Source: Rhodoblastus sp963713695
GTDB taxonomy: Bacteria; Pseudomonadota; Alphaproteobacteria; Rhizobiales; Beijerinckiaceae
DNA: 64,000 nt
NCBI GenBank assembly: GCA_963713695.1
Contig: CAVQMU010000010.1
Span: forward strand, 682,001 to 746,000
Direction of reading: 5' to 3'
Made by a program: the position numbers and the translations under genes. Positions 37,164 through 45,281 of this stretch are shown in pieces (positions within the stretch are counted from its first letter, which is position 1; the number at the start of each line of letters is the position of its first letter). The notes under the pieces were generated by a model, which made no database searches, was not told the origin of the DNA, and was given only the letters and a program-made list of their open reading frames with translations.

Positions 37164-37703
37164 TTAGACGGCGGACTCCGCCGTAAAGTGGAGCAGTTCT
37201 GGAAACTGTCGTTTTAGGTATGCTAGATGCTTCTTGTGGGCATCTTTGAGTGCGTCAGTCGTGGGGATATCCTTACTGCCAAGCAAATTGGGCTTACCGA
37301 TCACCTCAAGCCATAGCTGGGCGTACTCTTTGAGTGAGCCCTTGGACACATATAGCAAGCTATTTGTGCGTATCCGTTCTTCTGTCTCTGGCCATCCTGC
37401 CAATAGCCAACTCGCTACTTTCTTCCGATTGTACGCATATCGTTCGCGGTTTTTTTGCGTTAGGTTTCGGAGAAATGGATTTGCGAGTTTTTCGAACACG
37501 GTAGTTGTAAAAGTATTTTTGCTACATGATCCTCCACAGTGCAACGACCACGACGCTGGTATCGGTTCAGTCAGCCTCAAAGCGTATGGTACCAAGCCGA
37601 TGCCTTCATCTTGGCTTTGTTTAACTTGTGACCAGTTAGTATTACCGCACGAGCCACATTTCACGCGAGGACCGCAAGCAAGATAGCTATATTTCAAATA
37701 CAT
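37164..37703 (-). CDS. Zinc-ribbon protein of a foreign cassette
   Basis: The 179-residue product starts MYLKYSYLACGP and has a putative zinc ribbon, KCGSCGNTNW then LHCGGSCSKN, followed by a Lys/Arg-rich helical part (NRERYAYNRKKVASWLLAGW). The family is not recognised. ATG 37703 follows AGAGG and lies 13 bases after the stop of the PIN-like gene, so the two are co-transcribed. Base composition is clearly lower in GC than the flanks and codon use differs, pointing to transfer. Confidence 0.6.
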   Translation of the reverse strand: MYLKYSYLACGPRVKCGSCGNTNWSQVKQSQDEGIGLVPYALRLTEPIPASWSLHCGGSCSKNTFTTTVFEKLANPFLRNLTQKNRERYAYNRKKVASWLLAGWPETEERIRTNSLLYVSKGSLKEYAQLWLEVIGKPNLLGSKDIPTTDALKDAHKKHLAYLKRQFPELLHFTAESAV

Positions 37704-37716
37704 CTGAAACCTCTTA

Positions 37717-38608
37717 TTAGTAGCCAAAAACGCTCGACAGAAGCCGCTGAAACCATCGTCGCTGTAGCAACCAACTCAGCCAAAGGGGCGGCATCGCAAA
37801 CATTTCTCGAAGCAAAATTTCCGATTCCGCGTATATCTCTCCCGCCCTCGTGTCGCTTGTAAGAAAGCCATCGAAATAAGTTGCGAACGTTGCAAAATTT
37901 GCGTCGACAACGTCGTTGCGCAACTTCTCATGCTTTATTTTGGCCGCGCTACCATCCCTGATGCGCTTGAGAATCGACACGTAGCTGCAAATCGCATAGC
38001 GGAAAACAAACGTGTTGCGTTGTTGTCGGCTTCGCGGTCGTGGCGGCACGTTTGGATGCACTTTGAAAAAAAAACTCATCAGCAAGTGTGCAAATCATCT
38101 CACACTGCTTGTCAAACATTCGCGGCGTCTGATCTTCGCGGCGGCGCAAAATCTTGAGTTCCTGCGGCGAGTATGTTTTCGCCATCAAGTCGATTCCAGA
38201 TGCGAGTGTAGGCGCATCGAGGAGCATCTTATTAATGATGCCAGCCGCTTCCCGGCCATGCTCCAAAAGCTGACCCTGAAGAAACGGATCGCCGCGTTTT
38301 GCGGCAAGCAAAGCCTGACAAAAATCGGGAAACCCACTTGTGGAAAGGTCGTCAATCAGCGGCGTCCGCGAGGCGGCAGCGCGCCCAGTCAGTTCGCATA
38401 CCTCCTGTGTTGCCTTCAATACGATCACTTGTCGTGGAAATTGAACGAGAATTTCCATACGAGCAAAGATTGAGGCCAGTGTGTCCTGTTTGTAAGCCTC
38501 CATGGCCGCGTATTCCGTGAGAACCGCGTAATTATCCGACGAGTCCGACAAGTAAACCCTAAGCGCGTCACATTGAAGAAAATTGCTGTCGATGACTTTC
38601 TGCATCAC
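37717..38608 (-). pseudogene. PIN-like nuclease-domain protein, frame break at an A9 run
   Basis: Joined over the break, the protein is about 296 residues. The N-terminus VMQKVIDSNFLQ resembles the first strand and Asp of PIN domains. The C-terminal part VVDANFATFATYFDGFLTSD has the D-A-x-x-A-T-x(6)-L-T-x-D pattern of the last PIN strands, with a long helical insertion between. PIN proteins cut RNA and often act as toxins. The break is at nine A residues (38061-38069 plus strand); one less restores the frame. The GTG/ATG start at 38608/38605 has an open frame of about 55 codons before it without a start codon. The PIN call is inference from short motifs. Confidence 0.5.
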
Positions 38609-38880
38609 GCCATACGCCTCGGAATCGTCGCCGCGCGTACATTGTAGCTGCGGCCAATCGAGCGAAACGTCGGCGGTCGCGCGGCTGATCTTCTTCCGAA
38701 AAACAGGCTCGCAGCCTGCGGCCTTCGATTGGGCAAGCTTGCTGGCGAGGTCTTGCGTGTCGGTCTCATGCCCTTTTATCTAACAGACTTATCGGCTCAT
38801 GATGAGACGTTCGCAGAACCGTCTGCAATGAGCCGCACGCGGTCATCGCATCATGACACCAAGTGTGGTTTCACCACAAG

Positions 38881-40116
38881 CTAACCGATCGGACGCTCGT
38901 CGGCGATCACCTTGCCGTCATTTGGCAGTTCGCCCGGGGCGACGATTTCGACGCCGCCTTTGAGCTTGGTCACTGCCTGGAGCGTGGCGGCGAGGGCGGC
39001 GCGAAGCTCGGGCGAATCCTTCGCCGCTTCGACCCGGAGGATCATGGCGTCCTGCTCTTCGGATCTTGTCACGGCGAGCCGCAGCTTTTGAACTTCGGGA
39101 TGGCGTTTTGCGATTTCGCCGATCTGTTTGGCGTGGACGAACATGCCCTTGACCTTGGTCGTCTGGTCGGCGCGTCCCAGCCAGCCTTTCAGCCGCATGT
39201 TGGTGCGACCGCAGGAGGAGAGGCCCGGCGCGACCGCGGAGAGATCTCCGGTGCCGAAACGCAGCAGCGGATAATCGGCATTGAGCCGCGTGACCACGAC
39301 TTCGCCGACTTGACCCTCGGCGACGGGGTCGTCCGATCCCGGCCGCACGATTTCGACGATCAGCCCTTCATTGACGATCAGCCCGTCCATCGCCGCGGTT
39401 TCATAGGCGATCATGCCGAGATCGGCCGTTGCATACGCCTGCTTGACGTCGACCCCTCGCGCGAAAAGTTCGGCGCGAAGGCTCGCCGGCAAAGCGGCGC
39501 CGGAAACGAGGCCATGCACAAGGCTCGATGTGTCGAGCTTCATCTCCGCGCCCTTGTCGAGCAGGATTTTGAGAAAATCCGGGGTGCCCGCATAGGCGCG
39601 CGGACGCAGATGATGGATGGCCTCGACCTGCTGTTCGGTATTGCCGACGCCGCCGGGAATGACGGGACAGCCCAGCGCATGGGCGCCGCTCTCCATGATG
39701 TGGCCGCCCGGCGTGAGATGGTAGGAAAAGCAGTTGAGGACGATGTCGCCCTTCCTGACGCCGGCGGCGCGGAAGGCGCGCGCCGCGCCCCACCAATCCC
39801 CGGACTGTCCCTCGGGCTCGAAGATCGGGCCGGGCGAGACCAGCAGCCGCTTGAGAGCTGAAGGGCGTATCGCCGTCAGGCCGCCGAAGGGCGGCGCGCC
39901 GGCTTGCGCCTCGGTCAGCTCGTTTTTGCGGATGACGGGAATGGCGGCCAGCTGCGCGCGTCCGCGGAGCGCGTCTATATCCACGCCGCGCAATTGTGCG
40001 CGCAATCCTGGCGCGCGTCGCACGGCGACTTTCAGCAGGCTCCGCAGGTCGCGAAACAGCGCCATTTCGCGCGATTGCGGCGCGCGTGTTTCCAGACGAT
40101 CGTAAAAAACTGACAT
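38881..40116 (-). CDS. PaaK-like phenylacetate-CoA ligase family protein
   Basis: The 411-residue product resembles PaaK-type adenylate-forming ligases: YDRLETRAPQSRE at the start, LVSPGPIFEPEGQSGDWWGA in place of the usual P-loop region, VIPGGVGNTEQQVEAIHHLR, QAYATADLGMIAYE and the C-terminal LKGWLGRADQTTKVKGMFVH. It should activate an aryl or acyl acid to CoA thioester. ATG 40116 follows GGGCGGGA closely. Last gene of the transporter operon; gap to the ATP-binding subunit is 46 bases. Confidence 0.8.
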   Translation of the reverse strand: MSVFYDRLETRAPQSREMALFRDLRSLLKVAVRRAPGLRAQLRGVDIDALRGRAQLAAIPVIRKNELTEAQAGAPPFGGLTAIRPSALKRLLVSPGPIFEPEGQSGDWWGAARAFRAAGVRKGDIVLNCFSYHLTPGGHIMESGAHALGCPVIPGGVGNTEQQVEAIHHLRPRAYAGTPDFLKILLDKGAEMKLDTSSLVHGLVSGAALPASLRAELFARGVDVKQAYATADLGMIAYETAAMDGLIVNEGLIVEIVRPGSDDPVAEGQVGEVVVTRLNADYPLLRFGTGDLSAVAPGLSSCGRTNMRLKGWLGRADQTTKVKGMFVHAKQIGEIAKRHPEVQKLRLAVTRSEEQDAMILRVEAAKDSPELRAALAATLQAVTKLKGGVEIVAPGELPNDGKVIADERPIG

Positions 40117-40162
40117 TCCCGCCCCCGGCAATTTTCTCTGCGTCCTGAACGCGGCTTTGGCC

Positions 40163-41014
40163 TCAGGCGAGCCAGCGCTTGCGGCGCTTGTAATGTTTGA
40201 TGTCGCGAAAACTCTTGCGATTGTCGCCGGAGACGCCAAGGTAGAATTCCTTCACGTCCTGGTTCTCCGCCAGAACCTTGGCCTCGCCGTCGAGCACGAT
40301 GCGGCCGTTTTCCATGATGTAGCCGTAGGTCGCGTAGCGCAGCGCGATATTGGCGTTCTGTTCGGCCACCAGAAAGGACACGCCTTCCTGCTCGTTGAGC
40401 ATGCGCACGATCTCGAAAATCTCCTCGACGATCTGCGGCGCCAGTCCCATCGAGGGCTCGTCGAGCAGGATCATCGACGGTCTCGACATCATGGCGCGTC
40501 CGATGGCGCACATCTGCTGCTCGCCGCCCGACGTATAGCCAGCCATCAACTGCCGCCGCTGTTTTAGACGCGGGAACAGCGTGTAGATCCTTTCAAGGTC
40601 GCGGGCGACGGCGCGGCGCCCGTCGCGGCGGGTGAAGGCGCCGGTGAGCAGGTTTTCCTCGACGCTGAGATGGCCGAAGCAATGCCGTCCCTCCATCACC
40701 TGGATGCAGCCGCGCCGCACCAGCTCGTTGGGGCTGAGGCGGTCGACGCGCTTGCCCAGAAATTCGATCGAGCCCTTGGTCACATCGCCGCGCTCGGCGC
40801 GCAAAAGATTGGACACCGCCTTGAGCGTCGTCGTCTTGCCCGCGCCGTTGGCGCCGAGCAGCGAGACGATGCCGCCCCTGGGAACGGTCAGCGAGACGCC
40901 CTTGAGGACGAGGATGACGTGATCGTAGATCACTTCGACATTGTTGACGGAGAGAACGGCCTCTGTCGCGGCGTCCTTCGTGGCTGGCGTCGTGGGTAGC
41001 GGCGTCGCGGACAT
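40163..41014 (-). CDS. LIV-type ABC transporter ATPase (LivF-like)
   Basis: The 283-residue ATPase has Walker A LLGANGAGKTT (53-62), signature TSGGEQQMCAIGRAM, Walker B MILLDEPSMGLAP and the switch His region AEQNANIALR. The LivF length is usually about 235; here a C-terminal tail rich in Lys and Arg (DIKHYKRRKRW) and a longer N-terminus are added, as found in paralogues near acyl-CoA ligases. AGGAAG precedes ATG 41014. Confidence 0.88.
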   Translation of the reverse strand: MSATPLPTTPATKDAATEAVLSVNNVEVIYDHVILVLKGVSLTVPRGGIVSLLGANGAGKTTTLKAVSNLLRAERGDVTKGSIEFLGKRVDRLSPNELVRRGCIQVMEGRHCFGHLSVEENLLTGAFTRRDGRRAVARDLERIYTLFPRLKQRRQLMAGYTSGGEQQMCAIGRAMMSRPSMILLDEPSMGLAPQIVEEIFEIVRMLNEQEGVSFLVAEQNANIALRYATYGYIMENGRIVLDGEAKVLAENQDVKEFYLGVSGDNRKSFRDIKHYKRRKRWLA

Positions 41015-41083
41015 CGGGTTTCTTCCTGACGGTTCGATCATCGCGGCGCCGGCCTTTTTTGGCCGGCGCCGCTGGACGTCATG

Positions 41084-42400
41084 TCACTTCGCGTCGCAGA
41101 CTTCGGTGCGAACAGGCCAGGGCGCGTTCTTTTCGGAATAGGCCTTCGCCGCCTCCTCGAGCAGCGGCTCGACCTTCGCCGTCAGCGGTTCGATCCAGTC
41201 CGACGACTTCACCCATTTGGCGCCGTCCCATTGCTGCACGAAGGTCGGGCGATGGCCATTGTGATCGTCGCAGGAAAGCTTGATCGGGCCGGCAAATCCG
41301 CCGAGCCCGAGTTCCTTCAGCCTGGCGGCGTCGATATTGATCGTCTCCAGCCCGCGCCGCACGTCTTCGCCGGTCACCGCCTTCTTGCCGGTGAGCTTTT
41401 GCGCGTTGCGGATGCCCTCGGCGATCAGCACGGCGTTATAAACGCCGCGATCGTAAAGCAGCTGGCCGACCTTGTCCTTGGATTCGACCTGGCTCTTGCC
41501 CTTGTCGACGACATATTTCTGGATGTCGGCAATCGCCGGGAAGTCGGGCGTCGCGGCATGCCAGTTGATGCTCTTGAAGCCCTTGGCGCCGTCGCCGGCG
41601 GGCTTGACGTCGTCTTCGCCCGGCCACCAGATCGAAATGAACTTGTTCATCGGGAAACCGGCCTGCACCGCTTCCTTGACCGCGGTCGGGTTCATCGCGC
41701 CCCAGCCGTACATGACGATATAATCGGGCGCGTCGCGGCGCACGTTGAGCCATTGCGCCGACTGGTTCTGCATTTCCGAGCCGGCGACCGGATAGAGCTT
41801 GGCCTCGAAGCCATAATCTTTCGCGAATTGCGCGAGCATGGCGAGCGGCTCCTTGCCGAAGCCGGCGTCGAGGTAGAGATAGCCGATCTTCTTGCCCTTG
41901 AGCTTGTCGAGGCCGCCCTCCTGCTGGCCGATGTAGCTGACGATCATCGACAGGCCGTCCCAATAGGTATCCGGCGGATTGAACACCCAGGGGAAGACGT
42001 TGCCGCGCGCCGAGGCCGAAAGGCCGTAGGCCATGGAGAGGATCGGAATCTTGTCGACCGCCGCCTTGGGGATCAGCGGCAGGGTCGTGCCGGTCGACCA
42101 GGGATTGATCATGACCGGCGATTTCGACTTCACGCTCTCATAGCATTCGAGTCCCTTCTTGGTGTCGTAGCCGGTTTCGCATTCCTCGACGGCGATTTTC
42201 ACGCCGCCGATGCCGCCGTCGCGCTCGTTCAGCATGGTCAGATAGTCGTGCATGCCATTGGCGATCGGGATGCCCGAGCCCGCGTAAGGCCCGGTGCGAT
42301 AGGTGAACAGGGGGACATAAACCAAGTCTTCGGCCAGGGCGCCCAAAGGCGTCAGCACGGTCGATGCGGCAAGCAGGGCAGTGGCGATTCTCATTTTCAT
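41084..42400 (-). CDS. ABC transporter substrate-binding protein (LivK-like)
   Basis: The 438-residue product has a signal peptide (1-23, ending ALA) and the type I periplasmic-binding fold: VYVPLFTYRTGPYAGSGIPI, GVKIAVEECETGYDTKKGLE, TTLPLIPKAAVDKIPILSMA and DYIVMYGWGAMNPTAVKEAV. It delivers ligand to the membrane subunits encoded next to it. The flanking CoA ligases suggest an aromatic or fatty acid ligand instead of an amino acid. GGAGGAAAG precedes the ATG. Confidence 0.9.
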   Translation of the reverse strand: MKMRIATALLAASTVLTPLGALAEDLVYVPLFTYRTGPYAGSGIPIANGMHDYLTMLNERDGGIGGVKIAVEECETGYDTKKGLECYESVKSKSPVMINPWSTGTTLPLIPKAAVDKIPILSMAYGLSASARGNVFPWVFNPPDTYWDGLSMIVSYIGQQEGGLDKLKGKKIGYLYLDAGFGKEPLAMLAQFAKDYGFEAKLYPVAGSEMQNQSAQWLNVRRDAPDYIVMYGWGAMNPTAVKEAVQAGFPMNKFISIWWPGEDDVKPAGDGAKGFKSINWHAATPDFPAIADIQKYVVDKGKSQVESKDKVGQLLYDRGVYNAVLIAEGIRNAQKLTGKKAVTGEDVRRGLETINIDAARLKELGLGGFAGPIKLSCDDHNGHRPTFVQQWDGAKWVKSSDWIEPLTAKVEPLLEEAAKAYSEKNAPWPVRTEVCDAK

Positions 42401-42440
42401 GTCTTTCCTCCAAATGTGTTTTCGTTGTTTTTTCCGCGTC

Positions 42441-43517
42441 TCAATACGGGAAGGGCCAGACGCGCAGCTTCTGCTTTCCGACCTGCCAGAGCCGCGCCAG
42501 CCCATGCGGCTCGACGATCAGGAAAAATATGATCATCGCGCCGGTGATCAGGTAGGTCAGGTGCTCCACCGTCGCCGACTGGACGGGGATGCCGAAGGTC
42601 GAGGGCAGGGCGCGAATGAGGATCGGCAGCACGTGGATCAGCGCCGCGCCGAGAAACGAGCCGAGCAGGCTGCCGAGACCGCCGATGATCACCATGAACA
42701 GCAGCAGGAAGGACAGGTTGATGTTGAAGGCCTCGGGCTCCGCCGAGCCGAACCACAGGAACACCATCAACGCGCCCGCGACGCCCGCGTAAAAGCTCGA
42801 CACCGCGAAGGCCAGCAATTTCGCCTGCAGCAGCTTGATGCCCATCAATTGCGCGGCTATGTCCATGTCGCGCACCGCCATCCACATGCGCCCGATCCGG
42901 CCATGCACGAGATTGGAGGCGATCCACGTCATGGCCACGACGATCGTCAGCACCACGAGATAACGGGCGACCGGCGTCGCCGTCGCGCCGGTGATCGCTA
43001 TCCCGAACAATGTATGCACGGGAACCTCGATGGCGCCGGAATCGCTGTAATTGGTCAGCCAGGGAATGCGGCCGAAACACCATTGCAAAAAGAATTGCGC
43101 GGCGAGCGTCGCGATGGCCAGATAAAAGCCTTTTATGCGCAGGCTCGGCAGTCCGAACAGCACGCCGACCGCACAGGAGGCGAAGCCGGAGACGATGATC
43201 CAGACGATGACGTTCACTTGCGGGAACGCCGAGGACAATTTGTAGCAGGCGAAGGCGCCGACGCCCATGAAGGCGGCTGTTCCCAGCGACAGCAGGCCGG
43301 TATAGCCGGTGAGAATATTGAGTCCGATCGCGGCGAGCGCGAAGACCAGCAGCGGGATCATCACCGAGCTGATGAAAAAGGAGCCGCCGAACAGCGGAAT
43401 TCCGATGAAGGCGACGGCGAGGATGACCGCCATCCCCACGCGGTCCTGCCGGATCGGAAAGATCGCCATGTCCTCGGCGTAATTCGTCTTGAACTGGCCC
43501 GCTTCGCGATAGAACAT
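42441..43517 (-). CDS. LIV-type ABC permease (LivM-like)
   Basis: The 358-residue product has about nine membrane helices and the LivM signatures GLNILTGYTGLLSLGTAAFM, LPSLRIKGFYLAIATLAAQF and the EAA-like loop MAVRDMDIAAQLMGIKL. ATG 43517 is preceded by GAGGA. It pairs with the LivH-like subunit seven bases upstream to form the membrane channel. Confidence 0.9.
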   Translation of the reverse strand: MFYREAGQFKTNYAEDMAIFPIRQDRVGMAVILAVAFIGIPLFGGSFFISSVMIPLLVFALAAIGLNILTGYTGLLSLGTAAFMGVGAFACYKLSSAFPQVNVIVWIIVSGFASCAVGVLFGLPSLRIKGFYLAIATLAAQFFLQWCFGRIPWLTNYSDSGAIEVPVHTLFGIAITGATATPVARYLVVLTIVVAMTWIASNLVHGRIGRMWMAVRDMDIAAQLMGIKLLQAKLLAFAVSSFYAGVAGALMVFLWFGSAEPEAFNINLSFLLLFMVIIGGLGSLLGSFLGAALIHVLPILIRALPSTFGIPVQSATVEHLTYLITGAMIIFFLIVEPHGLARLWQVGKQKLRVWPFPY

Positions 43518-43524
43518 CCGGTCC

Positions 43525-44481
43525 TCAAATCCGCTCGATGATTTTTTCGCCGAACAGGCCCTGTGGCCGGAACAGCAGGAAGGCGAGGGCGATGGCGTAG
43601 GCCAGCCAGCTTTCGATGCCGCCGCCGACCAGCGGGCCCCAATAGAATTCGCCAAGCTTTTCGCCGATGCCGATGATCAGTCCGCCGACGATGGCGCCGG
43701 GCACGGACGTGAAGCCGCCGAGGATCAGCACCGGCAGCGCCTTCATGGCGACGACCTGCAGCGCGAAGGAAACGTCGGAGCGCGCGCCCCACATGATTCC
43801 CGTGGCGAGCGCCACGACGCCCGCGGTGAACCAGACCACGACCCAGATCTGATTGAGGGATATGCCGACCGACAGCGCCGCCTGATGATCGTCGGCGACC
43901 GCGCGCAAGGCCCTGCCTATGCGGGTCTTCTGGAAGAACAAGGCGAGGCCCGCGACCATGATCGTGGCGATGACGGCCGCGGCGATGTCGATTTTCTGCA
44001 ACCTGACGAAGCCGCCGAGAATTTTCAGGTTCAGCGCGCCCGTCGGCAGGCCGAGCGGGCCGACGATCATGTTTTTCGGATTGCCGCCGAACACCAGCTC
44101 GCCGAAGCCGATCAGGAAATAGGTCAGGCCGAAAGTCGCCATGAACAGGATGATGTCGGGCTGGTTGACCAGGGGCCGCAGCACGATGCGTTCGACGCCG
44201 ACCGCCAGCAGGTACATGACGCCGAGCGTCAGCGCGAGCGCGACATAGGCGGGGACGCCTTTTTCATGCAGGCCGACGAGGGTCAGCGCTGCAAAGACCA
44301 TCATGATCCCCTGCGCGAAATTGAACACGCCCGAGGCCTTGAAGATCAGCACGAAGCCGAGCGCAATCAGCGCGTAGAGCATGCCGCCGACGAAACCTTC
44401 CCAGAGTGTCTGCGCGAGAAGGTCGGGCGCGCCGCCCATCTGCAGGAAAGGGTCGATGAAAATCTTGAAGAGCAGGTCCAT
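43525..44481 (-). CDS. LIV-type ABC permease (LivH-like)
   Basis: The 318-residue product has about eight membrane helices with GGMLYALIALGFVLIFKASG, NFAQGIMMVF and the EAA-type loop RIGRALRAVADDHQAALSVG, all typical of LivH. Its ATG overlaps the stop of the upstream ATPase gene by one base. It is part of a complete five-component transporter. Confidence 0.9.
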   Translation of the reverse strand: MDLLFKIFIDPFLQMGGAPDLLAQTLWEGFVGGMLYALIALGFVLIFKASGVFNFAQGIMMVFAALTLVGLHEKGVPAYVALALTLGVMYLLAVGVERIVLRPLVNQPDIILFMATFGLTYFLIGFGELVFGGNPKNMIVGPLGLPTGALNLKILGGFVRLQKIDIAAAVIATIMVAGLALFFQKTRIGRALRAVADDHQAALSVGISLNQIWVVVWFTAGVVALATGIMWGARSDVSFALQVVAMKALPVLILGGFTSVPGAIVGGLIIGIGEKLGEFYWGPLVGGGIESWLAYAIALAFLLFRPQGLFGEKIIERI

Positions 44482-45281
44482 TAGTGCGCGACCCCCAGGT
44501 AGGCGTCGATCACTTTCGGATCGGCCTTGACTTCATCCGGCGTCCCGTCGGCGATCTTGTGTCCATATTCGAGCACGACGATGCGGTCGGAGAGATCCAT
44601 CACCACGCCGATGTCATGCTCGATCAGCGCGATGGTCGCGCCGAAGTGCTGGTTCACCTCGATGATGAAACGGCTCATGTCCTCTTTCTCCTCGAGGTTC
44701 ATGCCGGCCATCGGCTCGTCAAGCAACAGCAGGTCCGGCTCCATGGCCAGGGCGCGGCCAAGCTCGACGCGCTTCTGCAGTCCGTACGGCAATTTGCCGA
44801 CGGGGGTCTTGCGGATGTGCTCGATTTCGAGAAAGTCGATGATGTCCTCGCAGAACTTGCGATGTTCGATTTCCTCGCGCATTGCCGGGCCGAAGCGCAG
44901 CGCCTGCCAGAACAGGCCGCGCTTCATCTTCAGGCTCCGCCCCGCCATGATGTTGTCGAGCGTGGTCATGCCCTTGAACAGGGCGACATTCTGGAAGGTG
45001 CGGGCGATGCCCTGCCGCGAAGCCTCGTAGGGCTTCATCCGGGTCCGGGTCGCCCCCTTGAAGGTGATCCGGCCGGACTGCGGGTGGTAGAAGCCGTTGA
45101 CGACATTCAGCATCGAGGTCTTGCCCGCGCCGTTCGGGCCGATGATGGCGCGGATCTCGCCCTTCCGGATGTCGAAGGACACGTTGGTGATGGCCTTGAC
45201 GCCGCCGAACGACAGGGAGACGTTTTCCACCGCCAGCAGGATTTCACGCGCGGGCGCGACGACGGGCGCGGGACTGTTCAT
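44481..45281 (-). CDS. LIV-type ABC transporter ATPase (LivG-like)
   Basis: The 266-residue ATPase has Walker A IIGPNGAGKTS, the LivG-type insertion with TFQNVALFKGMTTLDNIMAG, KLPYGLQKRVELGRALAM in place of a canonical LSGGQ, Walker B LLLLDEPMAGMN and LIEHDIGVVMDL. It forms a heterodimer with the LivF-like subunit. Its start overlaps the stop of the acyl-CoA synthetase by four bases. Confidence 0.9.
   Translation of the reverse strand: MNSPAPVVAPAREILLAVENVSLSFGGVKAITNVSFDIRKGEIRAIIGPNGAGKTSMLNVVNGFYHPQSGRITFKGATRTRMKPYEASRQGIARTFQNVALFKGMTTLDNIMAGRSLKMKRGLFWQALRFGPAMREEIEHRKFCEDIIDFLEIEHIRKTPVGKLPYGLQKRVELGRALAMEPDLLLLDEPMAGMNLEEKEDMSRFIIEVNQHFGATIALIEHDIGVVMDLSDRIVVLEYGHKIADGTPDEVKADPKVIDAYLGVAH

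Noticed and set aside
38583..38783. Plus-strand ORF of 66 codons opposite the island
   Set aside because: It has no binding site, and the minus strand in the same place carries the start of the PIN-like gene and its in-frame upstream extension.
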